In this document: positions 54,219 through 64,000 of the stretch, one piece after another | Numbering within the stretch: the stretch's first letter is position 1 | Layout: the number at the start of each line of letters is the position of its first letter | Source of the DNA: Streptomyces sp. NBC_01481 | GTDB taxonomy: Bacteria > Actinomycetota > Actinomycetes > Streptomycetales > Streptomycetaceae | DNA length: 64,000 bases | Reading direction: 5' to 3' | NCBI RefSeq assembly: GCF_026339995.1 | Contig: NZ_JAPEPT010000002.1 | Location: 62,001-126,000, forward strand | Made by a program: the position numbers and the translations under genes | The notes under the pieces: generated by a model | What the model was told of the DNA's origin: nothing | The model's input: the letters and a program-made list of their open reading frames with translations, nothing else | Databases searched by the model: none

Positions 54219-56721
54219 GACTGAACCTCCGCGTCCGTGGCGGCAGCCTCCGCGGCCGCCGGGCCGATGCGGACCAGCTGTCCGGGGACTGCCCCGGTGT
54301 CCGAAGTGACGCCGCCGCCCACGGAGTTCAGCGGCAGCCACACCACCTTGTCGGGCATCTCGCTCACCTGGAGCGGCAGCCGCACCTCGCCGGCGGGCCC
54401 GCTGACGGCCAGGACGTCGCCGTCCTTCACGCCCGTCTCGGCCGCCGTGGCCGCGGAGAGCCTGGCGACCGCGGCATGGCGAGTACCCGCCAGTGCCTCG
54501 TCGCCCTGCTGGAGCAGGCCCTGGTCGAGCAGCAGCCGGTGGCCCGCGAGAACCGCCTCGCCCTCGCCCGGGCGGGGCAGGGTCTGGGCGGACTCCAGCG
54601 GTTGGGTGGCCCGGGGGCCGTCCCAGATGCCGAGCCGGTCCAGCTCCCTGCGTACGGACTTGAGGTCCGGCAGCCCGAAGCTGACGTCGAGCGCGTCCGC
54701 GAGCATGTGCAGCACCCGCGCATCGGTCGGCGCGAGGCGGCGGGTCATCTGCTCGGGCTTGAGCGCGGCCTCGAACAGCCTTGCCCTGCCCTCCCAGTTG
54801 AGGAAGGTGCCGGGCTTCTCGGCGACGGCCGCGACCGGGAAGACCACGTCCGCCCGCTCGGTGACCTCGCTCGGCCGCAGCTCCAGGGAGACCAGGAAGC
54901 CGACCGCGTCAAGGGCCGCGCGTGCGCGTGCCGGGTCGGGGAGGTCCGCGAGCTCGACGCCCGCCACCAGCAGCGCGCCCAGCTCGCCGGTGGCCGCGGC
55001 CTCGACGATCTGGCCGGTGTCGCGGCCGTAGCGGTGCGGGAGTTCGCGTACCCGCCAGGCCGCCGCGGTCTCCTCGCGGGCCCGCGGGTCGGTGGCCGGA
55101 CGTCCGCCGGGCAGCAGCGAGGGGATCGCGCCCGCCTCGATCGCGCCGCGTTCGCCCGCCCTGCGCGGGATCCACACCAGATGCGCGCCTGTCGCGGTCG
55201 CGGCCAGAGCCGCCGCGGTCAGCCCGCCGGGCACGCCCGCCAGCCGCTCGCCGACCACGATCACCGCACCTTCGGTGCGCAGCGCCTCGGCCGCCTTCGC
55301 GGCGTCGCCCTCCAGACCGCGGCCGGAAGCCAGCGCGTCCAGCCACTCGGTCTCGGTCCCGGGCGCCGCGGGCAGCAGCGTGCCGCCCGCCTTCGTCAGA
55401 CCCCGGGTGGCGTGGGTGGCCACGGCGAAGGTGCGCTGGCCGTGCTTGCGGTTCGCCTTGCGCAGCCGCAGGAAGACGCCGGGGGCCTCCTCCTCCGACT
55501 CGAACCCGACGAGCAGGACCGAGGGCGCCTTCTCCAGCGAGGTGTACGTGACGCCCTCGCCGTCCAGGTCCCGGCCGCGGCCCGCGATACGGGCGGCCAG
55601 GAAGTCGGCCTCCTCGCTGCTGTGCACGCGCGCGCGGAAGTCGACGTCGTTGGTGTCGAGTGCGACCCGGGCGAACTTGGCGTACGCGTAGGAGTCCTCG
55701 ACGGTGAGCCGGCCGCCCACCAGGACACCGGCGCGGCCGCGGGCGGCGCTCAGCCCGCGGGCCGCCGCCTCCAGCGCCTCGGGCCAGCTCGCCGGTTCCA
55801 GGACCCCGGCGTCATTGCGTACGAGCGGAGTCGTGAGCCGGTCCGGCTTCTGCGCGTAACGGAAGCCGAAGCGCCCCTTGTCGCAGAGCCACTCCTCGTT
55901 GACCTCGGGGTCCTCGGCCGCCATGCGTCGCATGACCTTGCCGCGCCGGTGGTCGGTACGCGTCGCGCAGCCGCCCGCGCAGTGCTCGCACACCGAGGGC
56001 GAGGACACCAGGTCGAAGGGGCGGGAGCGGAAGCGGTAAGCGGCCGAGGTGAGCGCGCCCACCGGGCAGATCTGGATGGTGTTCCCGGAGAAGTACGACT
56101 CGAAGGGGTCGCCCTCGCCGGTGCCGACCTGCTGCAGCGCGCCGCGCTCCAGCAGCTCGATCATGGGGTCGCCCGCGACCTGGTTGGAGAAGCGGGTGCA
56201 GCGGGCGCAGAGCACGCACCGCTCGCGGTCGAGCAGCACCTGTGTGGAGATCGGCACGGGCTTCTCGTACGTGCGCTTCTTGCCCTCGAAGCGGGAGTCC
56301 GGGTCGCCGACCTGCATGGCCTGGTTCTGCAGGGGGCACTCGCCGCCCTTGTCGCAGACCGGACAGTCCAGCGGGTGGTTGATCAGCAGCAGCTCCATCA
56401 CACCGCGCTGGGCCTTCTCGGCGACCGGCGAGGTGAGCTGCGACTTGACGACCATGCCGTCGGTGCAGGTGATGGTGCAGGACGCCATCGGCTTGCGCTG
56501 GCCCTCGACCTCAACGATGCACTGGCGGCAGGCGCCGGCCGGGTCGAGGAGGGGGTGGTCGCAGAACCGGGGGATCTCGATGCCGAGCAGTTCGGCGGCC
56601 CGGATGACCAGGGTGCCCTTGGGCACGCTGATCTCGATGCCGTCGATCGTCAGCGTGACGAGGTCTTCCGGCGGAAGTGCCGCCTCCCCGCCCCCGGAGG
56701 GAGCGCTGTTTGTCGTGACCG

Positions 56722-56725
<4 letters not shown>
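54215..56725 (-). CDS. nuoG: NADH-quinone oxidoreductase subunit G
   Basis: The 836-residue iron-sulfur subunit begins with a [2Fe-2S] ferredoxin domain ([20 protein letters not shown]), then [20 protein letters not shown] (His-Cys cluster N5 region) and [16 protein letters not shown] plus [14 protein letters not shown] (N4). A molybdopterin-oxidoreductase-like domain follows, with [20 protein letters not shown] (N7-type cysteines) and [11 protein letters not shown]. The start ATG at 56725 overlaps the nuoF stop (ATGA). It links NuoEF to the connecting subunits. Confidence 0.95.
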
Positions 56726-58097
<1,372 letters not shown>

Positions 58098-58101
<4 letters not shown>

Positions 58102-58838
58102 TCCCCCTCCTCGGCGTCACGCGGGTGCACCACTCGTGGGGCCTCGCCCCTGGCGAGCCGCAGGCCCACCAGCGAGGCGGGACCCGCGCCGCCGCCCGCC
58201 TCGACCGCGCCGGGGCGCTCGTCGGGGAAGCCGGCCAGGATCCGCGCGGTCTCCTGGTACGTGCACAGCGGCGCTCCGCGGGTGGGAGTCACCTGCTCCC
58301 CGGCCCGGAGGTCGTCCACCAGCTGCTTGGCGGACTCGACGGTCTGGTTGTCGAAGAACTCCCAATTGACCATCACCACGGGAGCGAAGTCGCAGGCCGC
58401 GTTGCACTCGATGTGTTCGAGAGTGACCTTGCCGTCCTCGGTCGTCTCGTTGTTGCCGACGCCGAGGTGCTCCTTGAGCCCCTCGAAGATGGCGTCCCCG
58501 CCCATCACCGCGCACAGGGTGTTGGTGCAGACGCCCACCTGGTAGTCGCCGCTCGGCTTGCGGCGGTACATCGAGTAGAAGGTGGAGACGGCGGTGACCT
58601 CGGCCGTGGTCAGGCTCAGCATCTCGGCGCAGAACCGGACGCCGGTGCGGGTCACATATCCCTCTTCCGCCTGCACCAGGTGCAGCAGCGGCAGCAGGGC
58701 CGACCTGCTGTCGGGGTAGCGGGCGATGATCTCCTTGGCGTCCGCTTCGAGCCGGGCGCGCACATCGGCCGGGTAGTCGGGGGCGGGGAGCTGCGGCATC
58801 CCCAGTTGAACCTCTTGCTTGGGCGACTGGGCCGTCAT
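58098..58838 (-). CDS. nuoE: NADH-quinone oxidoreductase subunit E
   Basis: The 246-residue thioredoxin-fold [2Fe-2S] subunit has [13 protein letters not shown] and [20 protein letters not shown] (two cysteine pairs). The first 30 residues and last 55 are extensions beyond the core. The start is ATG 58838, overlapping the nuoD stop; the open frame upstream runs across nuoD and is a shadow. Confidence 0.95.
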
Positions 58839-60157
58839 CGGTCGACGCCTCCCATCACGGGGTCGATGGACGCGACGGCGACGATGACGTCGGCGACCTG
58901 GCCGCCTTCGCACATCGCCGCCATGGCCTGGAGGTTGGTGAAGGACGGGTCGCGGAAGTGGACCCGGTACGGGCGGGTGCCGCCGTCGGAGACGACATGG
59001 ACGCCGAGCTCGCCCTTGGGTGACTCGACGGCCGCGTAGGCCTGACCGGCCGGCACCCGGAAGCCCTCGGTCACCAGCTTGAAGTGGTGGATCAGGGCCT
59101 CCATGGAGGTGCCCATGATCTTCTTGATGTGGTCGAGGGAGTTGCCGAGTCCGTCGGGCCCGAGCGCGAGCTGCGCGGGCCAGGCGATCTTCTTGTCGGC
59201 GACCATGACCGGTCCCGGCTCCAGACGGTCCAGGCACTGCTCGACGATGCGCAACGACTGCCGCATCTCTTCGAGGCGGATGAGGAAGCGGCCGTACGCG
59301 TCGCAGGTGTCGGCGGTGGGGACGTCGAAGTCGTACGTCTCGTAGCCGCAGTACGGGTCGGTCTTGCGCAGATCGTGGGCGAGGCCCGCGGCGCGCAGGA
59401 TCGGGCCGGTCGCGCCGAGCGCCATGCAGCCGGTCAGATCGAGATGGCCGATGTCCTGCATACGGCCCTTGAAGATGGGGTTGCCGGTGGCGAGCTTGTC
59501 GTACTCCGGCATGTTCTTGGTCATCTTCTTGACGAACTCACGCACCGCGTCGACCGCGCCGGGCGGCAGGTCCTGGGCGAGTCCCCCGGGCCGGATGAAC
59601 GCGTGGTTCATCCGCAGGCCGGTGATCAGCTCGTACAGGTCCAGGATCATCTCGCGGTCCCGGAAGCCGTAGATCATGATCGTGGTGGCGCCGAGCTCCA
59701 TGCCGCCGGTGGCGATGCAGACCAGATGGGACGAGAGCCGGTTGAGCTCCATCAGCAGGACGCGGATGATGCTCGCCCGGTCCGGGATCTGGTCGGTGAT
59801 GCCGAGCAGCTTCTCCACGCCCAGGCAGTACGCCGTCTCGTTGTAGAACGAGGTGAGGTAGTCCATGCGCGTGACGAACGTGGTGCCCTGCGTCCAGGTC
59901 CGGTACTCGAGGTTCTTCTCGATGCCGGTGTGCAGGTAGCCGATGCCGCAGCGGGCTTCGGTGACCGTCTCGCCGTCGATCTCCAGGATGAGGCGGAGCA
60001 CGCCGTGCGTGGAGGGGTGCTGCGGGCCCATGTTGACGACGATGCGCTCGTCGTCGGCCTTGGCCGCGGACTGGACGACCTCGTCCCAGTCGCCGCCGGT
60101 GACTGTATATACAGTCCCCTCGGTGGTCTCACGGGGGCTTGCAGGTGGGGTGGTCAC
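58835..60157 (-). CDS. nuoD: NADH-quinone oxidoreductase subunit D
   Basis: The 440-residue 49-kDa-type subunit has [20 protein letters not shown] (quinone-pocket His), [46 protein letters not shown] and the C-terminal [11 protein letters not shown]. It is the only nuoD in the window, although two sets of nuoB/H/I genes exist. The GTG start overlaps nuoC. Codons 14-20 contain a 16-bp AT-rich palindrome (60101-60116). Confidence 0.96.
   Translation of the reverse strand: MTTPPASPRETTEGTVYTVTGGDWDEVVQSAAKADDERIVVNMGPQHPSTHGVLRLILEIDGETVTEARCGIGYLHTGIEKNLEYRTWTQGTTFVTRMDYLTSFYNETAYCLGVEKLLGITDQIPDRASIIRVLLMELNRLSSHLVCIATGGMELGATTIMIYGFRDREMILDLYELITGLRMNHAFIRPGGLAQDLPPGAVDAVREFVKKMTKNMPEYDKLATGNPIFKGRMQDIGHLDLTGCMALGATGPILRAAGLAHDLRKTDPYCGYETYDFDVPTADTCDAYGRFLIRLEEMRQSLRIVEQCLDRLEPGPVMVADKKIAWPAQLALGPDGLGNSLDHIKKIMGTSMEALIHHFKLVTEGFRVPAGQAYAAVESPKGELGVHVVSDGGTRPYRVHFRDPSFTNLQAMAAMCEGGQVADVIVAVASIDPVMGGVDR
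60101..60116. repeat. 16-bp perfect palindrome inside the start of nuoD
   Basis: GACTGTATATACAGTC is fully self-complementary and much more AT-rich than its surroundings. It lies about 42-57 nt into nuoD coding sequence, just after the nuoC/nuoD junction. It could be an intragenic operator, an RNase site or coincidence. Confidence 0.45.
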
Positions 60158-60870
60158 GAGTACGACCTCCGCTGGTCCGGAGCCGGGATCTGGGCGCCCT
60201 TGTACTCGACGGCGATGCCGCCGAGCGGATAGTCCTTGCGCTGCGGGAAGCCCTGCCAGTCGTCCGGCATCATGATCCGGGTGAGGGCGGGGTGGCCGTC
60301 GAAGACGATCCCGAAGAAGTCGTACGTCTCGCGCTCGTGCCAGTCGTTGGTCGGATAGACCTCGACCAGGGACGGGACGTGCGGATCGCTGTCCGGGGCG
60401 GAGACTTCGAGGCGGATCAGCCGGCCATGGGTGATCGAGCGCAGGTGGTAGACGGCGTGCAGCTCGCGGCCCTTGTCCTGGAGGAAGTGGACACCACTGA
60501 CGCCCGTGCAGAGCTCGAAGCGCAGTGCCGGGTCGTCGCGCAGGGTGCGGGCCACCTGGAGCAGGTGCTCGCGGGCGATGTGGAAGGTGAGCTCGCCGCG
60601 GTCGACGACCGTCTTCTCGATGGCGTTCTCGGGAACGAGTCCCTGTTCTTCCAGCGCGCCTTCGAGTTCGTCGGCCACCTCGTCGAAGTAGCCGCCGTAG
60701 GGGCGGTGCGAGGCGCCCGGCAGGGTCACGGTCCTGACGAGCCCGCCGTAGCCGCTCGTGTCCCCACCGTCGCCGGCGCCGAACATGCCCCTGCGTACGC
60801 CGATGACCTCCGGCGAATCGTCGCGCGGGGCAGGGACGTTGTTACCGTTGGTGTGTTCGCCGTCACTCAC
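60154..60870 (-). CDS. nuoC: NADH-quinone oxidoreductase subunit C
   Basis: The 238-residue subunit has [20 protein letters not shown] and [20 protein letters not shown] with KDYPLGG, the diagnostic NuoC region. The N-terminal ~50 residues are hydrophilic and Gly/Asp-rich. GTG start overlaps nuoB (GTGA), and the stop overlaps nuoD. It lacks the long tail seen in the NuoC of the partial operon. Confidence 0.96.
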   Translation of the reverse strand: MSDGEHTNGNNVPAPRDDSPEVIGVRRGMFGAGDGGDTSGYGGLVRTVTLPGASHRPYGGYFDEVADELEGALEEQGLVPENAIEKTVVDRGELTFHIAREHLLQVARTLRDDPALRFELCTGVSGVHFLQDKGRELHAVYHLRSITHGRLIRLEVSAPDSDPHVPSLVEVYPTNDWHERETYDFFGIVFDGHPALTRIMMPDDWQGFPQRKDYPLGGIAVEYKGAQIPAPDQRRSYS

Positions 60871-61421
60871 CGGAGCAGCCCCTTCATCTCGATGGTGGGG
60901 AGCGCCTTGAGGGCCGCTTCCTCCGCCTCGCGGGCCGCTTCCTCCGCGTTCACACCGAGCTTGGAGCTCTGGATCTTCTGGTGGAGCTTGAGAATCGCGT
61001 CCATCAGCATCTCGGGACGCGGCGGGCAGCCCGGCAAATAGATGTCAACGGGAACAACGTGGTCAACACCCTGCACAATCGCATAATTGTTGAACATTCC
61101 GCCCGATGACGCACAAACGCCCATGGAGATAACCCACTTGGGGTTCGGCATCTGGTCGTAGACCTGCCGCAGGACGGGCGCCATCTTCTGGCTGACGCGT
61201 CCGGCGACGATCATCAGGTCGGCCTGGCGCGGCGAACCGCGGAAGACCTCCATGCCGAAGCGGGCCAGGTCGTACCGTCCGGCGCCCGTGGTCATCATTT
61301 CGATGGCGCAGCAGGCCAGACCGAAGGTGGCCGGGAAGACGGATGACTTGCGCACCCAGCCCGAGGCCTGTTCGACCGTGGTCAGCAGGAAACCGCTCGG
61401 CAGCTTCTCTTCGATTCCCAT
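60867..61421 (-). CDS. nuoB: NADH-quinone oxidoreductase subunit B
   Basis: The 184-residue cluster N2 subunit has [40 protein letters not shown] and [11 protein letters not shown], giving all four cluster cysteines. The gene starts 17 nt after the nuoA stop. The C-terminal ~35 residues are Glu/Ala-rich. It differs from the paralogue at 10.8 kb mainly in the C-terminal half. Confidence 0.96.
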   Translation of the reverse strand: MGIEEKLPSGFLLTTVEQASGWVRKSSVFPATFGLACCAIEMMTTGAGRYDLARFGMEVFRGSPRQADLMIVAGRVSQKMAPVLRQVYDQMPNPKWVISMGVCASSGGMFNNYAIVQGVDHVVPVDIYLPGCPPRPEMLMDAILKLHQKIQSSKLGVNAEEAAREAEEAALKALPTIEMKGLLR

Positions 61422-61438
61422 TGGTGCCCCTCAGCCCC

Positions 61439-61798
61439 TCAGTCCCATTCCAGGCCGCCGCGCCGCCATACATAGGCGTAGGCGACGAAGACGGTGAGCA
61501 CGAAGAGCAGCATCTCCACGAGCCCGAAAATCCCCAGGGCGTCGAAGGTGACCGCCCAGGGATAGAGGAAGACGATCTCGATGTCGAAGACGATGAAGAG
61601 CATCGCCGTCAGGTAGTACTTGATGGGAAAGCGGCCGCCTCCGGCCGGCGTGGGAGTGGGCTCGATGCCGCACTCATACGCTTCCAGTTTTGCGCGGTTG
61701 TACCGCTTTGGGCCGATAAGCGTGGCCATGACCACGGAGAAGATCGCAAACCCTGCCCCGAGGGCGCCGAGCACAAGGATGGGCGCGTAAGCATTCAC
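61439..61798 (-). CDS. nuoA: NADH-quinone oxidoreductase subunit A; first gene of the complete operon
   Basis: The 119-residue, three-TM subunit has YECGIEPTPTPAGGGRFPIK and YYLTAMLFIVFDIEIVFLYP. The start is GTG 61798 (GGAG 8 nt upstream, giving NAYAPILVLG); the frame is open 38 codons upstream but those codons would overlap the operator and promoter. It heads the 14-gene nuoA-N operon, whose upstream region contains a Rex-type site. Confidence 0.95.
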   Translation of the reverse strand: MNAYAPILVLGALGAGFAIFSVVMATLIGPKRYNRAKLEAYECGIEPTPTPAGGGRFPIKYYLTAMLFIVFDIEIVFLYPWAVTFDALGIFGLVEMLLFVLTVFVAYAYVWRRGGLEWD

Positions 61799-62490
61799 CC
61801 TCCCCGCTCCTTCCAGTCGTCCTTGACCGTTGGACCGCACCGGGCATCCGCCTCGCCGCCTCGCGAAGATCGTGCACATGTGAGGCAGTTCACAAGCCCG
61901 ACTGCTCCGCATCCTATGCCTGCCGGTCTGTGATCTGCGACACGGGGTGCCCCAACGTCTTTGTGATCTCCACCACCAGGCGAACGATCATGAAGTCGGA
62001 TGAGCGGTGATCTTCATACGCGAAGCGCCCGAGTGATCACCAGACGTGACATCTGGCCGTGTTACCGCTGGTCGGGGACGTGGCGCTCTATCAAGGGGTG
62101 GCCCGTACAGGCAAATTGGCGATGGACCGCATCGGGTGATAGTGGACGCACCCTCACCCGTCCGGGCAACAGGGCGGATTGAGGTGGACGCGTGCACGCG
62201 TTCACGAGCTCTCACGTTCTCCGAACGGTGACCTTCCTGTGACCTGCACCACTCGCTCCCGGGCTCAACAAAAGCGGGCTTGGCCATGGGTGTGAAGCGA
62301 TGGTAAGCGCCAGGCAATTCGGACCTTTCACGGAAAGGGCGTGATCACAGCCCGATTCATGGGTGCCCGGTTTGCCCGTTACGGCGTCAATAAGGGCGCA
62401 ACATAAGCGGATTCAGGCGTTCCGAACGTAACTGTGGCGCAACACACGTTTCTTGAAGGGAACCGGGCGCCCCTGATAGCGGTAGTACTC
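61799..62490. other. 692-bp divergent intergenic region between nuoA and the NlpC/P60 gene
   Basis: It contains the nuo control region at its left end (operator at 61878-61895, possible -10 TAGGAT at 61916-61911 on the minus strand) and the leader of the hydrolase gene at its right end. I see no open frame with a credible start. A small stem CCTTT-CACGG-AAAGG lies near 62326. I looked for, and did not find, the conserved 3' block of a c-di-AMP riboswitch. Confidence 0.6.
61878..61895. promoter_or_regulatory. Rex-type redox operator upstream of nuoA
   Basis: TGTGAGGCAGTTCACA (61879-61894; minus strand TGTGAACTGCCTCACA) has the TGTGA-N6-TCACA inverted repeat of Rex operators (consensus TGTGAACGCGTTCACA), with flanking A/A (TTGTGAA on the minus strand). 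It lies 81-96 bp before the nuoA start and 16-31 bp past a possible -10 (TAGGAT), so bound Rex would block transcription. Rex in S. coelicolor senses NADH/NAD+ and controls respiratory genes including nuo. Confidence 0.7.
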
Positions 62491-63285
62491 ATGTCCCACA
62501 CCGCTCACATACCCAGCCACCGGAAGCCCCGCCGCAGCAGCTCGAAGCTCGCACTGCGGGCCGGAGTTGCCGGTGGCGTCCTCAGCACCATCGCAGTGGC
62601 TTCAGGAGCCGGGCCGGCGACCGCCGAGCCGGTGACCGAGACCATTGAGATGCCCACGCTCACCTCCGGCCTCTCCGCCGCCGTCGCGCAGTCCGCCGAG
62701 GCCACTCAGCAGGTCGCCCTCGACCTCGAGCTGCAGGCCCAGGAGGACGCCGCGGCCGCCAAGGCCGCGCAGACCGCGAAGAAGGCCAAGGCCGAGGCCG
62801 AGCGCAAGGCCGAGGCCAAGGAGAAGGCCGAAGCGAAGGAGCGCGCCGAGGCCGAGGCGCAGGAGCGCGCCTCGCGCGACTCCGAGCGCACCACGCTCTC
62901 CGCGAAGACCAGCACCTCCTCCAATGCGACGGGCTCCGCAGCGACCGTTGTCGCCTTCCTCAAGGCGCAGCTCGGCGACGCCTACGTCATGGGCGCCACC
63001 GGCCCGAACTCCTGGGACTGCTCCAGCCTGGTCCAGGCCGCGTTCCGCCAGGTCGGCGTCGACCTCCCCCGCGTCTCGCAGGACCAGTCGGTCGCCGGTA
63101 CCCAGGTGGGCACCAGCAACCTCCAGGTCGGCGACATCCTCTACTGGGGCGGCGCCGGCAGCGCGTACCACACCGGTGTCTACATCGGCGACGGCCAGTA
63201 CCTCGACGCCGCCAACCCCGGCAAGGGCGTCGTGATCCAGGACCTGTCGGGCTACCCGGCGAGCGGCGCGGTCCGCGTACTCTGA
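62491..63285 (+). CDS. Secreted NlpC/P60 peptidoglycan hydrolase
   Basis: The 264-residue precursor has a basic N-region and hydrophobic signal (RKPRRSSSKLALRAGVAGG to about residue 45). Next is an Ala/Lys/Glu coiled-coil segment (about 68-128, with KAEAERKAEAKEKAEAKERA). The C-terminal NlpC/P60 domain (about 150-264) has the catalytic Cys177 in SWDCSSLVQAAF and His227 in SAYHTGVYIG. It should cleave D-gamma-glutamyl-diaminopimelate bonds in the cell wall. ATG 62491 gives a sound signal peptide, without a ribosome site; an in-frame GTG at 62434 is the alternative. Confidence 0.92.
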   Translation: MSHTAHIPSHRKPRRSSSKLALRAGVAGGVLSTIAVASGAGPATAEPVTETIEMPTLTSGLSAAVAQSAEATQQVALDLELQAQEDAAAAKAAQTAKKAKAEAERKAEAKEKAEAKERAEAEAQERASRDSERTTLSAKTSTSSNATGSAATVVAFLKAQLGDAYVMGATGPNSWDCSSLVQAAFRQVGVDLPRVSQDQSVAGTQVGTSNLQVGDILYWGGAGSAYHTGVYIGDGQYLDAANPGKGVVIQDLSGYPASGAVRVL

Positions 63286-63311
63286 GCGCAGATATCGCAT
63301 ATACGGACACA

Positions 63312-63354
63312 AAGGGCCGCGGCTCCCCCGCTCGGGGGTGGAGCCGCGGCCCTT
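63312..63354. terminator. Bidirectional terminator between the NlpC/P60 gene and the reductase gene
   Basis: AAGGGCCGCGGCTCC and GGAGCCGCGGCCCTT form a perfect 15-bp stem with a 13-base loop, which itself can pair (CCCG/CGGG). It serves both convergent genes. Confidence 0.85.
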
Positions 63355-63370
63355 CGCCGTGCCGGACCGC

Positions 63371-64000
63371 TCAGGCCTTCGGGGCCACCTTCGAGAGGCC
63401 GTTGATGATCCGGTCCATCGCGTCGCCGCCCGTCGGGTCGGTGAGGTTGGCCAGCATCTTCAACGTGAACTTCATCAGCAGCGGGTGGCTCAGTCCGCGC
63501 TGCGTCGCGATCTTCATGACCTTCGGGTTGCCGATGAGCTTCACGAACCCGCGGCCCAGGGTGTAATAACCGCCGTAGGTGTCCTTGAGGACCTTGGGGT
63601 AGCGGTGCAGCGCCAGCTCGCGCTGTGCCGGGGTCTGCCGGGCGTGCGCCTGAACGATCACGTCGGCGACGAGCTGCCCGGACTCCATGGCGTACGCGAT
63701 GCCCTCGCCGTTGAACGGGTTGACCAGGCCGCCCGCGTCGCCCACCAGCAGGAGACCGCGCGTGTAGTGCGGCTGGCGGTTGAAGGCCATCGGGAGCGCG
63801 GCGCCGCGGATCGGCATCGTCATGTTCTCCTCGGTGTACCCCCAGTCCTCCGGCATCGAGGCGCACCAGGCCTTCAGCACCTCGCGCCAGTCCAGCTCCT
63901 TGAAGGAGGCGGAGGTGTTGAGCACGCCGAGGCCGACGTTGGAGGTGCCGTCGCCCATGCCGAAGATCCAGCCGTAACCGGGCAGCAGCCGGTCCTCGCC
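63371..64000 (-). CDS. Geranylgeranyl-reductase-family FAD oxidoreductase, C-terminal part, cut by window end
   Basis: The frame is open to the right edge; about 209 C-terminal residues are visible, starting GEDRLLPGYGWIFGMGDG. Motifs RGLLLVGDAGGLVNPFNGEG (the FAD-contacting GD motif) and IAYAMESGQ identify the geranylgeranyl reductase / menaquinone-side-chain reductase group. In actinomycetes such enzymes (MenJ-like) reduce the menaquinone isoprenoid chain, which fits its place beside nuo. The ATG at 63958 is internal, not the start. Confidence 0.88.
   Translation of the reverse strand, partial: GEDRLLPGYGWIFGMGDGTSNVGLGVLNTSASFKELDWREVLKAWCASMPEDWGYTEENMTMPIRGAALPMAFNRQPHYTRGLLLVGDAGGLVNPFNGEGIAYAMESGQLVADVIVQAHARQTPAQRELALHRYPKVLKDTYGGYYTLGRGFVKLIGNPKVMKIATQRGLSHPLLMKFTLKMLANLTDPTGGDAMDRIINGLSKVAPKA

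Noticed and set aside
60101..60116. LexA box at CTGTATATACAG
   Set aside because: Spacing between CTGT and ACAG is 4, not 8, bases, and Streptomyces LexA uses the GAAC-N4-GTTC type of site.
61799..62490. c-di-AMP (ydaO) riboswitch before the NlpC/P60 gene
   Set aside because: Expected because such hydrolase genes often carry one in Streptomyces, but I cannot find the conserved 3' AACCCGUCAGCUAACC-type block or the matching 5' elements. A covariance-model scan would settle it.

Overview
The window is typical Streptomyces chromosome (or a very close actinomycete): about 70% G+C with strong third-position GC bias, many GTG starts, head-to-tail 4-bp ATGA/GTGA overlaps, leaderless-looking promoters, and Streptomyces-specific families (XRE/DUF397 pair, a secreted aminopeptidase almost identical to the S. 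griseus enzyme, HxlR/QorB pair, paired sensor-domain histidine kinases). From memory, the gene order matches the S. coelicolor SCO4561-SCO4610 neighbourhood read backwards. No tRNA, rRNA or CRISPR array was seen.

Layout. 0-1.8 kb: end of an amino-acid permease, then YccF and an HtpX-type protease. 1.9-11.8 kb: a second, incomplete complex I operon on the minus strand (nuoA-B-C-H-I-J-K-L-M-N) with no nuoD, E, F or G and a long repeat-bearing tail on NuoC. 12-16 kb: two paralogous sensor kinases and one LuxR-type response regulator. 16.2-19.2 kb: 2-oxoacid:ferredoxin oxidoreductase korAB. 19.2-31.4 kb: ordinary single genes and pairs (HxlR/QorB-like, RarD, a CGNR-SRPBCC fusion, glyoxalase-like protein, secreted aminopeptidase, FMN reductase, ABC-2 exporter, LolA-like and CHRD secreted proteins, polyprenyl diphosphate synthase), with striking palindromes and a MITE-like element. 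31.5-35.5 kb: CocE-type hydrolase, fumarylacetoacetase and a GOLPH3-like protein. 35.7-42.6 kb: an accessory cluster of GntR regulator, small dicluster ferredoxin, a substrate-binding lipoprotein with an extra C-terminal domain, ABC permease and ATPase, and an AprA-like flavoprotein fused to HEAT repeats. 42.7-45.8 kb: a decaying accessory patch with a frameshifted Uma2 gene, an orphan low-GC gene, an XRE/DUF397 pair and a deleted ATP-binding protein gene. 45.8-61.8 kb: the complete 14-gene nuoA-N operon on the minus strand, with a perfect terminator hairpin and a Rex-type operator upstream of nuoA. 62.5-64 kb: secreted NlpC/P60 hydrolase and part of a geranylgeranyl-reductase-family flavoprotein.

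How it fits together. The window is centred on respiration. The complete Nuo complex oxidises NADH, and its operator suggests redox control through Rex. The partial complex lacks the NADH-input module; the nearby korAB makes reduced ferredoxin, a plausible donor if the partial complex is ferredoxin-driven (inference). The polyprenyl synthase probably makes the menaquinone side chain that accepts these electrons. The most unusual system is the 35.7-42.6 kb cluster: an AprA/AprB-like redox pair encoded with its own sulfonate/taurine-type ABC importer, whose binding protein and flavoprotein both carry unexpected C-terminal domains. Its substrate is unknown.
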